In this document: piece after piece, positions 6,489 to 14,379 of the stretch
Layout of the letters: the number at the start of each line of letters is the position of its first letter
Numbering within the stretch: position 1 is the stretch's first letter
The notes under the pieces: model-generated
The model's input: the letters and a program-made list of their open reading frames with translations, nothing else
The model's database searches: none
Told to the model about the DNA's origin: nothing
From: Competibacteraceae bacterium UBA3908
GTDB taxonomy: Bacteria > Pseudomonadota > Gammaproteobacteria > Competibacterales > Competibacteraceae
Direction of reading: 5' to 3'
Assembly (NCBI GenBank): GCA_002391525.1
Contig: DGFE01000224.1
Location: forward strand, 1-17,825
DNA length: 17,825 nt
Position numbers and translations under genes: made by a program

Positions 6489-7184
6489 TCAAGCCGAGCG
6501 GGCCTGCCAAACCGCCAACACCGCCTCCAACTCCGCCAGGTCGCTGATTTCCGCATCCGCTCTCGGACCGCCGGGCCAGTCCCGACCCGCACGGTTCAGC
6601 CACACGGTCCGAAATCCGGCGCCCGCCGCGCCCCGCACGTCGTGCTCGGGATCGTCGCCGACATGCACGATCTGCCCGGGCCGCGTTCCCAGCCGACGAC
6701 AGGCCAGTCTGAACATCAGCGGTTCCGGCTTGGCCGCGCCCGCCTCGATGGCGTTGAGCGAGAAGCTGAACACGTCATCCAGACCAATCAGACGCACGTC
6801 GGCGTTGCCGTTGGACAGCGACGCCAGCGTATAGCGCCGGGCCAGCCGTTCCAGCGCCGGCCGCACTTCCGCGAACAACTCCACCGCGTTGCGGGCGACA
6901 TGAAACACCGCGAACGCCGCCTCCACATCGAATTCCGCATAGCCGGTCCGCGCCGCCGCCAGCAGCAACGCCTCCTTGCGCAACCGGGTGCGGTCGTGGG
7001 CGATTTCCGGTCGGGCGATGGCGATCTCGTCGCCCAATTCTCGCAACTCCAGCGGCGTGAAGCGCGCCGGGATGCGTGGATAGCGCGCCGCCAGCCAGTC
7101 GTGCAGCAGGCGTTCGGCGCGGATGACCACCGGCCACACATCCCAAAGCGTGTCGTCCAGGTCGAAGGTGATGGCTTTGATCAT
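6489..7184 (-). CDS. yigB: HAD-superfamily phosphatase, YigB-like
   Basis: 231 residues with all four HAD motifs: DLDDTLWD (nucleophile D8, acid D10), SNGNAD (S124), the lysine in AAKPEP (K152) and HVGDDPEHDV (176-182). The cap-region pattern RPEIAHDRTRLR and the SNGNAD, HVGDD and DVRGAAGAG stretches match E. coli YigB closely. That enzyme dephosphorylates FMN and the riboflavin precursor 5-amino-6-(5-phosphoribitylamino)uracil. The exact substrate is inferred from this likeness, since HAD phosphatases are promiscuous. Its ATG lies 4 bases after the metZ stop, so it is almost certainly the last gene of the purF-metZ transcript. No terminator is seen in the 15 bases before the converging dehydrogenase stop. 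Confidence 0.85.
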   Translation of the reverse strand: MIKAITFDLDDTLWDVWPVVIRAERLLHDWLAARYPRIPARFTPLELRELGDEIAIARPEIAHDRTRLRKEALLLAAARTGYAEFDVEAAFAVFHVARNAVELFAEVRPALERLARRYTLASLSNGNADVRLIGLDDVFSFSLNAIEAGAAKPEPLMFRLACRRLGTRPGQIVHVGDDPEHDVRGAAGAGFRTVWLNRAGRDWPGGPRADAEISDLAELEAVLAVWQARSA

Positions 7185-7188
7185 CGGC

Positions 7189-8382
7189 TCAGGCCAGACG
7201 GCGGAGCCCGCGCTCCAAATCGGCCTGGATGTTCGCCAGGTCTTCCAAACCCACCGAAATCCGCACCAAACCCTCGCCGATGCCGGCGGCTTCGCGTTCC
7301 TGAGGCGTCAGGCGACCGTGGGTGGTGGTGGCGGGATGGGTAATCGTACTCTTGGCGTCGCCCAAATTGGCGGTGATCGAAATCAGCCGGGTGGCGTCGA
7401 TCAGGGTCCAGGCCGCCTCCCGGCCACCGTGCAGATCGAAGGAGACGATGCCGCCGAACCCGCTTTGCTGGCGTTTGGCCAGTTCGTGCTGTGGGTGCGA
7501 GGGCAGACCGGGATAGTAAACCCGCGCCACCGCCGGCTGGGTTTCCAGCCAGCGGGCCAGCCGCAGCGCTGCCTCGCTGTGGGCGCGCATCCGTAGTTGC
7601 AACGTTTCCAGGCCCTTGAGAAACACCCAGGCGTTGAAGGGACTCAGGCTGGGGCCGGCGGTGCGCAAAAAGCCGTAGACATCCACGCCGACCCGCTGCC
7701 GGTCGCCGACCACCGCCCCGCCCACGCAGCGGCCCTGGCCGTCCAGATATTTGGTGCCGGAGTGGATGACCAGGTCCGCGCCCAGCGTAAACGGCTGTTG
7801 CAGGGCGGGCGTGCAGAAACAGTTGTCCACCACCAGCAGAATATCGTGGGCATGGGCGAGATCGGCCAGCGCCCGAATGTCGGCCAGTTCCATCAGCGGA
7901 TTGGAGGGCGTTTCCAGAAAAAACAACCGGGTTTCCGGGCGGATGGCCACTTTCCAGGCCGCAGGCTCGGACAGTCGCACGTAGCTGACGACGATGCCGA
8001 ACTTGCTCAAGTATTGGTTGAACAGCGAAACGGTGGTGCCGAACACGCCGCTGGCCGAGACGATATGGTCGCCGCTCTTCAGCAACGCCATGCACGTCGC
8101 CAAAATCGCCGCCATGCCGGAACCCGTGGCGATACAGCTCTCGCCGCCCTCCAGCGCCGCCAGCCGCTCCTGAAAAACGCGCACGGTGGGATTGGTGAAG
8201 CGCGAATAGATGTTGCCGGTGGCGGTGCTGAAGCGGGCGGCGGCCTCGGCGGCGTTGGCGAACACGAAGCTGGAGGTCAGGAAAATCGGCTCGGCGTGTT
8301 CGCCCTCCTGGGTGCGAACCTGACCGGCGCGCACCGCCAGGCTGGCGAAGCCGAGTTCGGAATGCTCATCGGTGGCGTTCAT
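7189..8382 (-). CDS. metZ: O-succinylhomoserine sulfhydrylase
   Basis: 397 residues, a PLP enzyme of the Cys/Met metabolism family that makes homocysteine directly from O-succinylhomoserine and sulfide. Visible landmarks: YSRFTNPTVRVFQERLAALE (59-78), TGSGMAAI (86-93), the DNCF segment (186-189) and the PLP lysine K211 in HSGTKYLDGQGR. The stretches FLRTAGPSLSPFNAWVFLKG, LPSHPQHELAKRQQSGFGG and ISITANLGDAKSTITHPATT are nearly those of Pseudomonas MetZ, which separates it from MetB and MetC. Position directly after purF is the same as in Pseudomonas. A 214-base gap to purF could hold its own promoter, but I could not identify one. Confidence 0.95.
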   Translation of the reverse strand: MNATDEHSELGFASLAVRAGQVRTQEGEHAEPIFLTSSFVFANAAEAAARFSTATGNIYSRFTNPTVRVFQERLAALEGGESCIATGSGMAAILATCMALLKSGDHIVSASGVFGTTVSLFNQYLSKFGIVVSYVRLSEPAAWKVAIRPETRLFFLETPSNPLMELADIRALADLAHAHDILLVVDNCFCTPALQQPFTLGADLVIHSGTKYLDGQGRCVGGAVVGDRQRVGVDVYGFLRTAGPSLSPFNAWVFLKGLETLQLRMRAHSEAALRLARWLETQPAVARVYYPGLPSHPQHELAKRQQSGFGGIVSFDLHGGREAAWTLIDATRLISITANLGDAKSTITHPATTTHGRLTPQEREAAGIGEGLVRISVGLEDLANIQADLERGLRRLA

Positions 8383-8596
8383 GACTGGGCGTCTCCGCGA
8401 TGGTTAAGACAGGACGAGTTCAGCGCGGGACACCCGGCGGCGCAATCGGACGGCCATGAAAAAACCCGCTCGATGGGGCGCCAAAGGCAGGTTCGGCCCG
8501 CTTTAGCGAAATTTGTTAAGCGCCCGCAAGCTGAGGACTCAAATCGGCGCTGCAGACAAAGCTTAGGGTGTCGTCGCCGGTCTGTCAAAAGCGCGT
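8383..8596. other. purF-metZ intergenic region
   Basis: 214 bases with no gene. On the minus strand an AGCGGG followed by six T (around 8459-8470) looks terminator-like, but no complementary 5' arm is present. An imperfect CGCTT/AAGCG repeat flanks 8495-8522. No confident promoter or riboswitch was recognised. Confidence 0.4.
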
Positions 8597-10108
8597 TCAG
8601 TCGCTATTGTGCAGATCGATGATGGCGTTGTCGGCGCTTTCGCGCACGGCCTTGGCGGTATCGGAACGCTGGCGGGCCAGGCGCTCCAGATAGTCCCGGT
8701 CGATATCGCCGGTCACGTACTCGCCGGTGAAACAGGAAGAATCGAAGCGCCGCAGCCGGGGATTGCCGCGCCGCACTGCTTCCTCCAGATCGGGAAGATC
8801 CTGAAAAATCAGGTAATCGGCGCCAATGGCGCGCGCCACTTCCTCCTCGGAACGACCGTGGGCGATCAGTTCGCGGGCGGCGGGCATGTCGATGCCGTAG
8901 ACATTGGGATAACGCACCGGCGGCGCGGCCGAGGCGAAGTAGACCTTGCGGGCGCCGGCCTCGCGGGCCATCTGGATGATCTGCTCGGAGGTGGTGCCGC
9001 GCACGATGGAATCGTCCACCAGCAGGACGTTTTTGCCCCGGAACTCCAGATCAATCGCGTTCAGCTTCTGGCGCACCGATTTCTTGCGAATCTTCTGGCC
9101 GGGCATGATGAAGGTGCGGGCGATATAGCGGTTCTTGATGAAGCCTTCCCGGTACTTGAGGCCCAGGATCGAGGCCATCTGCAGGGCGGCGGTGCGACTG
9201 GTGTCGGGAATCGGGATCACCACGTCGATGTCCTGCTCCGGCCAGACCCGCAGGATTTTCTCGGCCAGGTACTCGCCCATGCGCAGCCGGGCCTTGTGCA
9301 CCGAGACCTGGTCGATGATCGAATCGGGCCGGGCCAGGTAGACGAACTCGAAGATGCAGGGCGAATGGCTGGGCTGTTCCGCGCATTGGCGGGCGTGCAT
9401 CCGGCCGTCCAGATCGAACAGCACCACCTCGCCCGGCGCCACGTCGCGCATCCGCTGGAAATCCAGCACGTCCAGCGCCACGCTCTCGGACGCGACCATG
9501 TACTCGGTGCCGTTCTCGGTCTCGCGGCGGCCGAACACCAGCGGCCGGATACCGTGCGGATCGCGGAAGGCCACCAGCCCGAAGCCGACGATCAGCGCCA
9601 CGGCGGCATAGGCCCCCCGCACCCGCCGATGCACCGCCGCCGCCGCCGCGAAGATGTCCTCGGCATCCACCGCCAGCTTGCTGCGCTGTTGCAGTTCGTG
9701 AGCGAAGACGTTGAGCAGGATTTCCGAATCGGAATTGGTGTTGATGTGCCGCAGGTCGGAACGGAACAGCTCATCCTTGAGTTGGGCCGAGTTGGTCAGG
9801 TTGCCGTTGTGGGCCAGGGTGATGCCGAACGGCGAGTTGACGTAGAACGGCTGCGCCTCGGCGGAGTCGGAACTGCCGGCCGTCGGGTAGCGGACATGGC
9901 CGATCCCGATGTTGCCGTACAGGTTGCGCATGTGCCGGGTGCGAACGACATCGCGAACCAGCCCGTTATCCTTGCGCAGAAACAGCCGGCCAGCGTCGCA
10001 GGTGACGATGCCCGCCGCATCCTGGCCCCGGTGCTGCAACACGGTCAGGCCGTCGAACAGACTCTGATTGACCGGACCACGCCCCGCGATGCCAATGATT
10101 CCGCACAT
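8597..10108 (-). CDS. purF: Amidophosphoribosyltransferase
   Basis: 503 residues, matching the ~505 of E. coli PurF. It catalyses the first committed step of purine synthesis, PRPP plus glutamine to 5-phosphoribosylamine. The Ntn glutaminase domain begins MCGIIGIAG, so Cys2 becomes the N-terminal nucleophile once Met is removed. There is no propeptide, as in the E. coli type. HRGQDAAG (26-33), HVRYPTAG (71-78) and LAHNGNLTN (98-106) line the glutamine site. The PRPP loop VLLVDDSIVRGTTSEQI spans 361-377, and KNRYIARTFIMPGQ is also characteristic. The cysteine spacing of the Fe-S type is not seen. It lies 50 bases after cvpA, the standard partner. Confidence 0.97.
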   Translation of the reverse strand: MCGIIGIAGRGPVNQSLFDGLTVLQHRGQDAAGIVTCDAGRLFLRKDNGLVRDVVRTRHMRNLYGNIGIGHVRYPTAGSSDSAEAQPFYVNSPFGITLAHNGNLTNSAQLKDELFRSDLRHINTNSDSEILLNVFAHELQQRSKLAVDAEDIFAAAAAVHRRVRGAYAAVALIVGFGLVAFRDPHGIRPLVFGRRETENGTEYMVASESVALDVLDFQRMRDVAPGEVVLFDLDGRMHARQCAEQPSHSPCIFEFVYLARPDSIIDQVSVHKARLRMGEYLAEKILRVWPEQDIDVVIPIPDTSRTAALQMASILGLKYREGFIKNRYIARTFIMPGQKIRKKSVRQKLNAIDLEFRGKNVLLVDDSIVRGTTSEQIIQMAREAGARKVYFASAAPPVRYPNVYGIDMPAARELIAHGRSEEEVARAIGADYLIFQDLPDLEEAVRRGNPRLRRFDSSCFTGEYVTGDIDRDYLERLARQRSDTAKAVRESADNAIIDLHNSD

Positions 10109-10158
10109 CTGCCACTACCCTCCGCAATGGACGGTCGCCGCCGTCATTGGAAACGAAC

Positions 10159-10650
10159 TCAAGGGAAGCGAAAGTTTTGAGCCAGTTCCGGCGGCAGGAA
10201 ATCCCGCAGCCAGAGGGCGGTCTGCTGGAAATGATCCAGCAGCAGCGACTGCTGCCACCAGGGGTCCCTGGGCAGGGGCGTCAACCCGGCCACCAGCACC
10301 AGCACGGCGATAAAGGCTCCACCGCGCAACAGGCCGAAACCCATGCCGAGCACCCGGTCGGTGCCCGTCAGACCCGTGTAATCGACCAGATGCGAAGCGA
10401 GGATACCCACCAACCCGCCCAGCAGCAGCGTGGCGAGAAACAAGCCGCCAAAAGCGGCCGCCACCCGCAACGACGGCACGTCGATGTAGGGGACGAGATG
10501 GGCGGCGGCGTCCTCGGTGAACAGGAAGGCGATGGCGAAGGCCGCGATCCAGGTCGCCAACGATACCACCTCGCGCAACAAGCCGCGCCAGAGGCCGATC
10601 AGCATGGAGAGGACGATGATGATGACGATCAGGTAATCCACCCAATTCAT
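10159..10650 (-). CDS. cvpA: CvpA family inner membrane protein
   Basis: 163 residues from the ATG at 10648-10650, which matches the ~162 residues of E. coli CvpA. The frame is open 18 codons further upstream, but those residues are polar and not family-like. The protein begins MNWVDYLIVIIIVLSMLIGL and has four membrane segments at about 4-20, 27-44, 63-85 and 103-122, with the conserved GLWRGLLREV after the first. CvpA is needed for colicin V production in E. coli and in some species for envelope stress or bile tolerance. Its molecular role is unsettled. It starts a new sub-operon with purF, because a candidate promoter and a repeat separate it from dedD. Confidence 0.93.
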   Translation of the reverse strand: MNWVDYLIVIIIVLSMLIGLWRGLLREVVSLATWIAAFAIAFLFTEDAAAHLVPYIDVPSLRVAAAFGGLFLATLLLGGLVGILASHLVDYTGLTGTDRVLGMGFGLLRGGAFIAVLVLVAGLTPLPRDPWWQQSLLLDHFQQTALWLRDFLPPELAQNFRFP

Positions 10651-10724
10651 GGGTCGTGGTATCCCGCCTTGAATCGTTCGCTCGCGCTGGCGCGCTTTCG
10701 CCACCGGTCATGGATAAGGATTTC

Positions 10725-10752
10725 ATCTTAACAGAACCGGGTCCGGGTCGAA
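10725..10752 (-). promoter_or_regulatory. Candidate promoter for cvpA-purF-metZ-yigB
   Basis: On the minus strand TTCGAC (10747-10752), 16 bases, then TAAGAT (10725-10730) preceded by TGT, i.e. an extended -10. It lies about 75 bases before the cvpA ATG, just after the repeat that follows dedD. Confidence 0.4.
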
Positions 10753-10803
10753 ACGGCGCGAAGCACCGCTGTCCTCGCCACGCGACGTAACATCGTTTAT
10801 TTT

Positions 10804-10904
10804 CCTTCACCCCGTTTCCTCCCGCCAAGGGTGAAAGGACAAGGCAGGCGGCGGCCTGCCGGGAACTCCTCCCCGGCAGAGGGAAGGGTTGGGGAGGGGC
10901 GAAG
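10804..10904. repeat. Hairpin-rich, repeat-like intergenic element behind dedD
   Basis: About 100 bases bounded by imperfectly complementary pyrimidine- and purine-rich arms (CTTCACCCCGTTTCCTCCC near 10806 and GGGAAGGGTTGGGGAGGGG near 10881). Inside are GGCAGGC/GCCTGCC (10843-10849 with 10854-10860) and an overlapping alternative 8-bp stem CTGCCGGG/CCCGGCAG (10856-10863 with 10872-10879). The CCCTC/GAGGG-rich style resembles short dispersed extragenic repeats of many proteobacteria. It begins within 6 bases of the dedD stop and may also stop transcription. Whether it is multicopy cannot be seen from this window. Confidence 0.45.
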
Positions 10905-10909
10905 AGGAG

Positions 10910-12097
10910 CTAGCGCCAGATCCGAACCTGATACATCGGCCGGCCGTTGATCTCGATCCGTTCGACCGCGGCGCGGGTATTTTGAGCGCGATAATAGTCG
11001 CGCAAGGCATTAGCGTTTTCCTGCAGGGCGTAATTACCCACCACGGCGCCGCCGCCGGACGGGGAAGCCGGTTGTGACCGGGCCGACATCGCGACGATGG
11101 GGGCCGGTGGACGCGCGGGGGCCGGTGGACGCGCGGGGGCAGCCGGCGCTTCCGATTTGGCGACCAATTGGATTTTCGGCAAGGCGGCAGGCGGTCTGGC
11201 CCTGGCGTTGTCGGCCCGGGAAGCCTCGGCTCGGGCACTGGCGTCGCGGGCGCGAGCGGCTTCCACCTGGGCCTTGCGACGGGCGGCTTCGGCGCGGGCA
11301 GCTTCGGCGCGGGCAGTCTCGGCCTGCGTCGCTTTCTGGGCAGCTTCGATCTGGGCGGACCTGCCGGCGACATCGGCGCGCGCCGCTTCCCGGCGCGCCG
11401 CGGCGGCGGCGCGCGCCGCTTCGGCTTGCGCCGCCAGCGTTTCCGCCGGCGAATCGTGAGACGGGGCCGTTGCGTTCCGGGACGCCTCGATCCGGGCGGC
11501 TTCGGTCCGGGCGGCGGCGCTGCGTTCGGCCTCGGCCCTGGCCCGGACTCTGGCGGCTTCGGCTTGAGCGGCTTTTCGCGCGGCTTCGGCATTCGCCTTG
11601 GCGGCGGCGATCCGTTCGGCCTCGGCCCTGGCCCTGGCTTTGGCCGCGGCTTCCTGAGCCGCCCGGCGGCGCGCGGCTTCTTCCCGTTCGGCCTTGGCCG
11701 CGGCGGCCTGGCGGGATTCGGTCGGCGTCCGGGAAGCCGGTGCAACCGGTTCGGGCGACGGCGGGACGGCTGGCGTGCCGGCGACCGGCGCGGTGGGCAT
11801 CACGGGCACGGCTCCGGGATTGGGAAGAGCGGCGGCGGGCGGCGCCGGAGCCGGTTGCGCCGATTCGGCGGCGGGCGGCGGGTTGGCCGCCGGCCCCGCG
11901 GGAGCTGGCTGCGGTTGAGAGAACGTCAGCGTCGGGACAGTGGGTTTTGGCGACGGCCGAACAGCCGGCGGCTCGCTGGTCGGCGCGGGCACGACCGAGG
12001 GCGCCTCCTGCTTTTCGAGCATTTCCGGCACGAAAATGACGGCCAGCGCCGTGATGACGGCGGCGCCGACCAGGCGTTGGGTTAAACGATTGTCCAA
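10910..12097 (-). CDS. dedD: DedD-type SPOR protein with shortened SPOR domain
   Basis: 395 residues if started at the TTG at 12095-12097 (see RBS entry). An in-frame ATG at 12110-12112 would add five. The N-terminus DNRLTQRLVGAAVITALAVI with one membrane anchor (about 9-26), a proline-rich stretch, a long Ala/Arg/Glu-rich predicted coiled coil (roughly 130-310) and a C-terminal SPOR-like segment give the DedD layout. The folC-dedD-cvpA order agrees. DedD anchors in the inner membrane and its SPOR domain binds denuded septal peptidoglycan during division. Here the SPOR segment (GNYALQENANALRDYYRAQN to MYQVRIWR) stops at the third strand, lacking the usual ~25-35 residues after the VRxGPF-type motif. 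The stop lies directly beside a repeat-like element. Two short DNA tandem repeats occur inside the gene. Confidence 0.85.
   Translation of the reverse strand: MDNRLTQRLVGAAVITALAVIFVPEMLEKQEAPSVVPAPTSEPPAVRPSPKPTVPTLTFSQPQPAPAGPAANPPPAAESAQPAPAPPAAALPNPGAVPVMPTAPVAGTPAVPPSPEPVAPASRTPTESRQAAAAKAEREEAARRRAAQEAAAKARARAEAERIAAAKANAEAARKAAQAEAARVRARAEAERSAAARTEAARIEASRNATAPSHDSPAETLAAQAEAARAAAAARREAARADVAGRSAQIEAAQKATQAETARAEAARAEAARRKAQVEAARARDASARAEASRADNARARPPAALPKIQLVAKSEAPAAPARPPAPARPPAPIVAMSARSQPASPSGGGAVVGNYALQENANALRDYYRAQNTRAAVERIEINGRPMYQVRIWR
11099..11140 (-). repeat. 18-bp tandem repeat in dedD
   Basis: Two perfect 18-bp copies (11099-11116, 11117-11134) and a partial third, encoding a repeated six-residue Pro/Ala/Arg unit. 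It keeps the frame, so copy number changes would alter linker length only. Confidence 0.85.
11286..11315 (-). repeat. 15-bp tandem repeat in the dedD coiled-coil region
   Basis: Two perfect 15-bp copies (11286-11300, 11301-11315) encoding repeated Ala/Arg/Glu units of the AEAARAEAAR stretch, in phase with the frame. Confidence 0.75.
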
Positions 12098-12110
12098 GGT
12101 CAAACCTCCC
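12095..12110 (-). promoter_or_regulatory. Ribosome binding site pointing to a TTG start for dedD
   Basis: On the minus strand the order is GGGAGGT, then the last codons of folC ending TGA (12100-12102), two bases, and TTG (12095-12097). The RBS-to-TTG distance of 6 bases is ideal, while no RBS precedes the in-frame ATGs at 12112 and 12142. This suggests folC and dedD are translationally coupled. Confidence 0.55.
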
Positions 12111-13404
12111 ATGATTGCGGCAGGGGGGAATCGGAACGCCATGGCTGGGCGGCCAACACGGGCGCGACCGTGTGAAACGAGCCGAACACGATGATGCGGT
12201 CGCCGGAACCGGCAGCCCGTCGGGCGGCTCGGCAGGCGGCGACCACGTCGTCGCTGGCGGTCGCCCGCGCGCCGAGGTCCCGCAGCAAAGCGGCCAAATC
12301 GGCGCCCGCGCGCCCGCGCGGTCCGACGAGCGTGACCGCTCGCCAGTCGTCCACGACGCCGGCCAGCGCCCGGATCACTGCACCGGCGTCCTTGTCGGCC
12401 AGCAGGCCGACGATGGCCAGGGTCCGTCCGACACAGGGTCGCTCCCGCAAATTATCGGCGAGTACGGCGGCGGCATGGGGATTATGCGCAACGTCGAGAA
12501 TCCACTCAACCGGTCCGGGGATCACCTGAAAACGTCCCGACAACCGCACCTGCGACAGGCCGGCGCGGATGGCGTCGGGACGGATCGACAGTCGGTGATG
12601 CAGGCTGAACAGGGTCGCCAGGACAGCGGCGGCGTTGCCGATCTGGTGCGCGCCAGCCAGCGCCGGTGGCGGCAATCCGTCCAGCCGCGATTCGCCCCGC
12701 CACCAGCGCCAGGTCTGGCCGGTGCGGGCGAAACCGTAATCGCGACCGACCTGCTGGAAGTGCGCGCCGAGGTTCCGGGCATAGTCGAGCAGACGCGGCG
12801 GCGGATCAGGGTCGGCGCAGAGGGCGGGTCGGCCAGGACGATAAATGCCGGCTTTCTCGAAACCGATGCTGTCGCGATCCGGTCCCAGCCAGTCCACGTG
12901 GTCGATGCCCACGCTGACCACCAGGGCGGCGTCGGCATCGACGATGTTGACCGCGTCCAGCCGGCCGCCGAGCCCCACTTCCAGCACCGCGACCTCGACG
13001 CCGGCGTCCCGGAACAGTTCCAGCGCCGCCAGCGTGCCGAACTCGAAGTAGGTCAGCGAGTGGTCGCCACGAGCCTCGTCGATTCGGGCAAAGGTCTGGC
13101 AAATGGATTCGTCGTCCGCGTCCGCGCCGTTCACCCGGATGCGCTCGTTGTAGCGCAGCAGATGGGGCGAAGTGTAGACGCCGACCCGATAGCCGGCGGC
13201 GCGCAGCATCGCCTCCAGCAGGGCGACGCAGGAACCCTTGCCGTTGGTGCCGCCGACGGTGATGACCGTATACGGTGGCGGTTCCGGTTGCAACCGGCGC
13301 AGCACCGTCCGCAGCCGCTCCAGGCCCAGCTCGATGGCGCGGGGGTGCAGGGTTTCCTGCCAGCGCAGCCAGTCGTCCAGCGTCGCGAATCGCTTGTCAG
13401 GCAT
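12100..13404 (-). CDS. folC: Bifunctional folylpolyglutamate synthase / dihydrofolate synthase
   Basis: 434 residues, a Mur-ligase-fold enzyme that joins glutamate to dihydropteroate and then extends the polyglutamate tail of folates. The ATP loop VGGTNGKGS spans 50-58. TSPHLLRYNERIRVNG (78-93), FEFGTLAALELF and VLEVGLGGRLDAVN follow, then SVGIDHVDWLG. The C-terminal Rossmann-like domain carries DVAHNPHA, the binding motif for the acidic substrate. It begins 12 bases after the accD stop and runs almost into dedD, so it sits inside the same operon. Nothing unusual is seen apart from the coupling with dedD. Confidence 0.96.
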   Translation of the reverse strand: MPDKRFATLDDWLRWQETLHPRAIELGLERLRTVLRRLQPEPPPYTVITVGGTNGKGSCVALLEAMLRAAGYRVGVYTSPHLLRYNERIRVNGADADDESICQTFARIDEARGDHSLTYFEFGTLAALELFRDAGVEVAVLEVGLGGRLDAVNIVDADAALVVSVGIDHVDWLGPDRDSIGFEKAGIYRPGRPALCADPDPPPRLLDYARNLGAHFQQVGRDYGFARTGQTWRWWRGESRLDGLPPPALAGAHQIGNAAAVLATLFSLHHRLSIRPDAIRAGLSQVRLSGRFQVIPGPVEWILDVAHNPHAAAVLADNLRERPCVGRTLAIVGLLADKDAGAVIRALAGVVDDWRAVTLVGPRGRAGADLAALLRDLGARATASDDVVAACRAARRAAGSGDRIIVFGSFHTVAPVLAAQPWRSDSPLPQSWEV

Positions 13405-13416
13405 TTGAGCGACGCC

Positions 13417-14298
13417 TCACCCGGCCGCGCCCTGGGCCGCCGGCGCGTCGCGGCCAGTCAGCATGGCCAGCAGCGCGGCCAGCCGGTCGCGCAGTTCGCG
13501 GCGGTCCACGATCATGTCGATAGCCCCGTGTTCCAGCAGGAACTCGCTGCGCTGAAAACCTTCCGGCAGCTTTTCCCGCACGGTCTGTTCGATCACCCGC
13601 GGTCCGGCGAAACCGATCAGCGCCTTGGGTTCGGCGATGTTGATGTCGCCCAGCATCGCCAGGCTGGCGGATACGCCGCCGGTGGTGGGGTGGGTCAGCA
13701 CCGACAGGTAAGGAACGCCGTGCTCGGCCAAGCGGGTCAGCGCCGCGCTGGTCTTGGCCATTTGCAGCAGCGACACCAGCGCCTCCTGCATCCGCGCCCC
13801 GCCGCTGGCCGCGAAGCAGATGAAGGGGATATGTTCGTGCAAGGCGATCTGGACGGCGCGGACGAAGCGTTCGCCGACCACCGACCCCATCGAGCCGGCC
13901 ATGAACTCGAACTCGAACGCCGCGGCGACCACCGGCATTCCCTTGAGCAGGCCGCGCATGGCGACCAGGGCGTCCTTCTCCTCGCTGGCCTTCTGGGCTT
14001 GCGCCAGCCGGTCCTTGTATTTCTTGCTGTCCTTGAACTTCAGAAAATCGATGGGCTCGATGTCGTCGCCGATTTCGGTCGGTCCGTCGGGGTCGAGAAA
14101 GCTCCGCAGGCGCTTGCGGGCGCCGAGATACATGTGATGGCCGCACTTGGGACAAACCTGGAGATTGCGCTCCAGTTCGGCGCCGTACAGCACGGCGCCG
14201 CATTCCTCGCACTTGCTCCACAGTCCCTCGGGAATCTGATGTTTGTTGCGGCCGTCGGTGCGAATTCGCGAGGGCACCAGTTTTTCATACCAGCTCAT
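13417..14298 (-). CDS. accD: Acetyl-CoA carboxylase, carboxyltransferase subunit beta
   Basis: 293 residues. AccD pairs with AccA to transfer the carboxyl from biotin-BCCP to acetyl-CoA, giving malonyl-CoA for fatty acid synthesis. The N-terminal four-cysteine zinc ribbon is intact (C30, C33, C49, C52). The crotonase-like core shows MGSVVGERFVRA, FAASGGARMQE, LSVLTHPTTGGVSASLAMLGD and IGFAGPRVIEQTVREKLPEGFQRSEFLLEHG, all typical. The C-terminus ends in a short Ala/Gly-rich tail. It follows trpA after 81 bases in which I see no terminator. Confidence 0.97.
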   Translation of the reverse strand: MSWYEKLVPSRIRTDGRNKHQIPEGLWSKCEECGAVLYGAELERNLQVCPKCGHHMYLGARKRLRSFLDPDGPTEIGDDIEPIDFLKFKDSKKYKDRLAQAQKASEEKDALVAMRGLLKGMPVVAAAFEFEFMAGSMGSVVGERFVRAVQIALHEHIPFICFAASGGARMQEALVSLLQMAKTSAALTRLAEHGVPYLSVLTHPTTGGVSASLAMLGDINIAEPKALIGFAGPRVIEQTVREKLPEGFQRSEFLLEHGAIDMIVDRRELRDRLAALLAMLTGRDAPAAQGAAG

Positions 14299-14379
14299 GA
14301 AGGGACCCCGGTTTCGAGAGGGTTCTCGTCGCTGGCCGCGCGAGCGGACAGCCGAACAGACGAGCGAGAAGAGCGTTGC

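Noticed and set aside
8440..8480. Possible terminator between purF and metZ (AGCGGG followed by T-run)
   Set aside because: No complementary 5' arm could be found near the T-run on the minus strand, so no stable stem-loop is supported.
8609..10180. Long plus-strand frame opposite purF
   Set aside because: It is antisense to a fully conserved purF, rich in His/Gly/Asp/Val as expected for a shadow, with no RBS or family match.
10807..11745. Proline/arginine-rich alternative minus-strand frame over dedD
   Set aside because: It is the out-of-phase reading of the repetitive Ala-rich dedD sequence. The in-phase frame has the membrane anchor and SPOR features.
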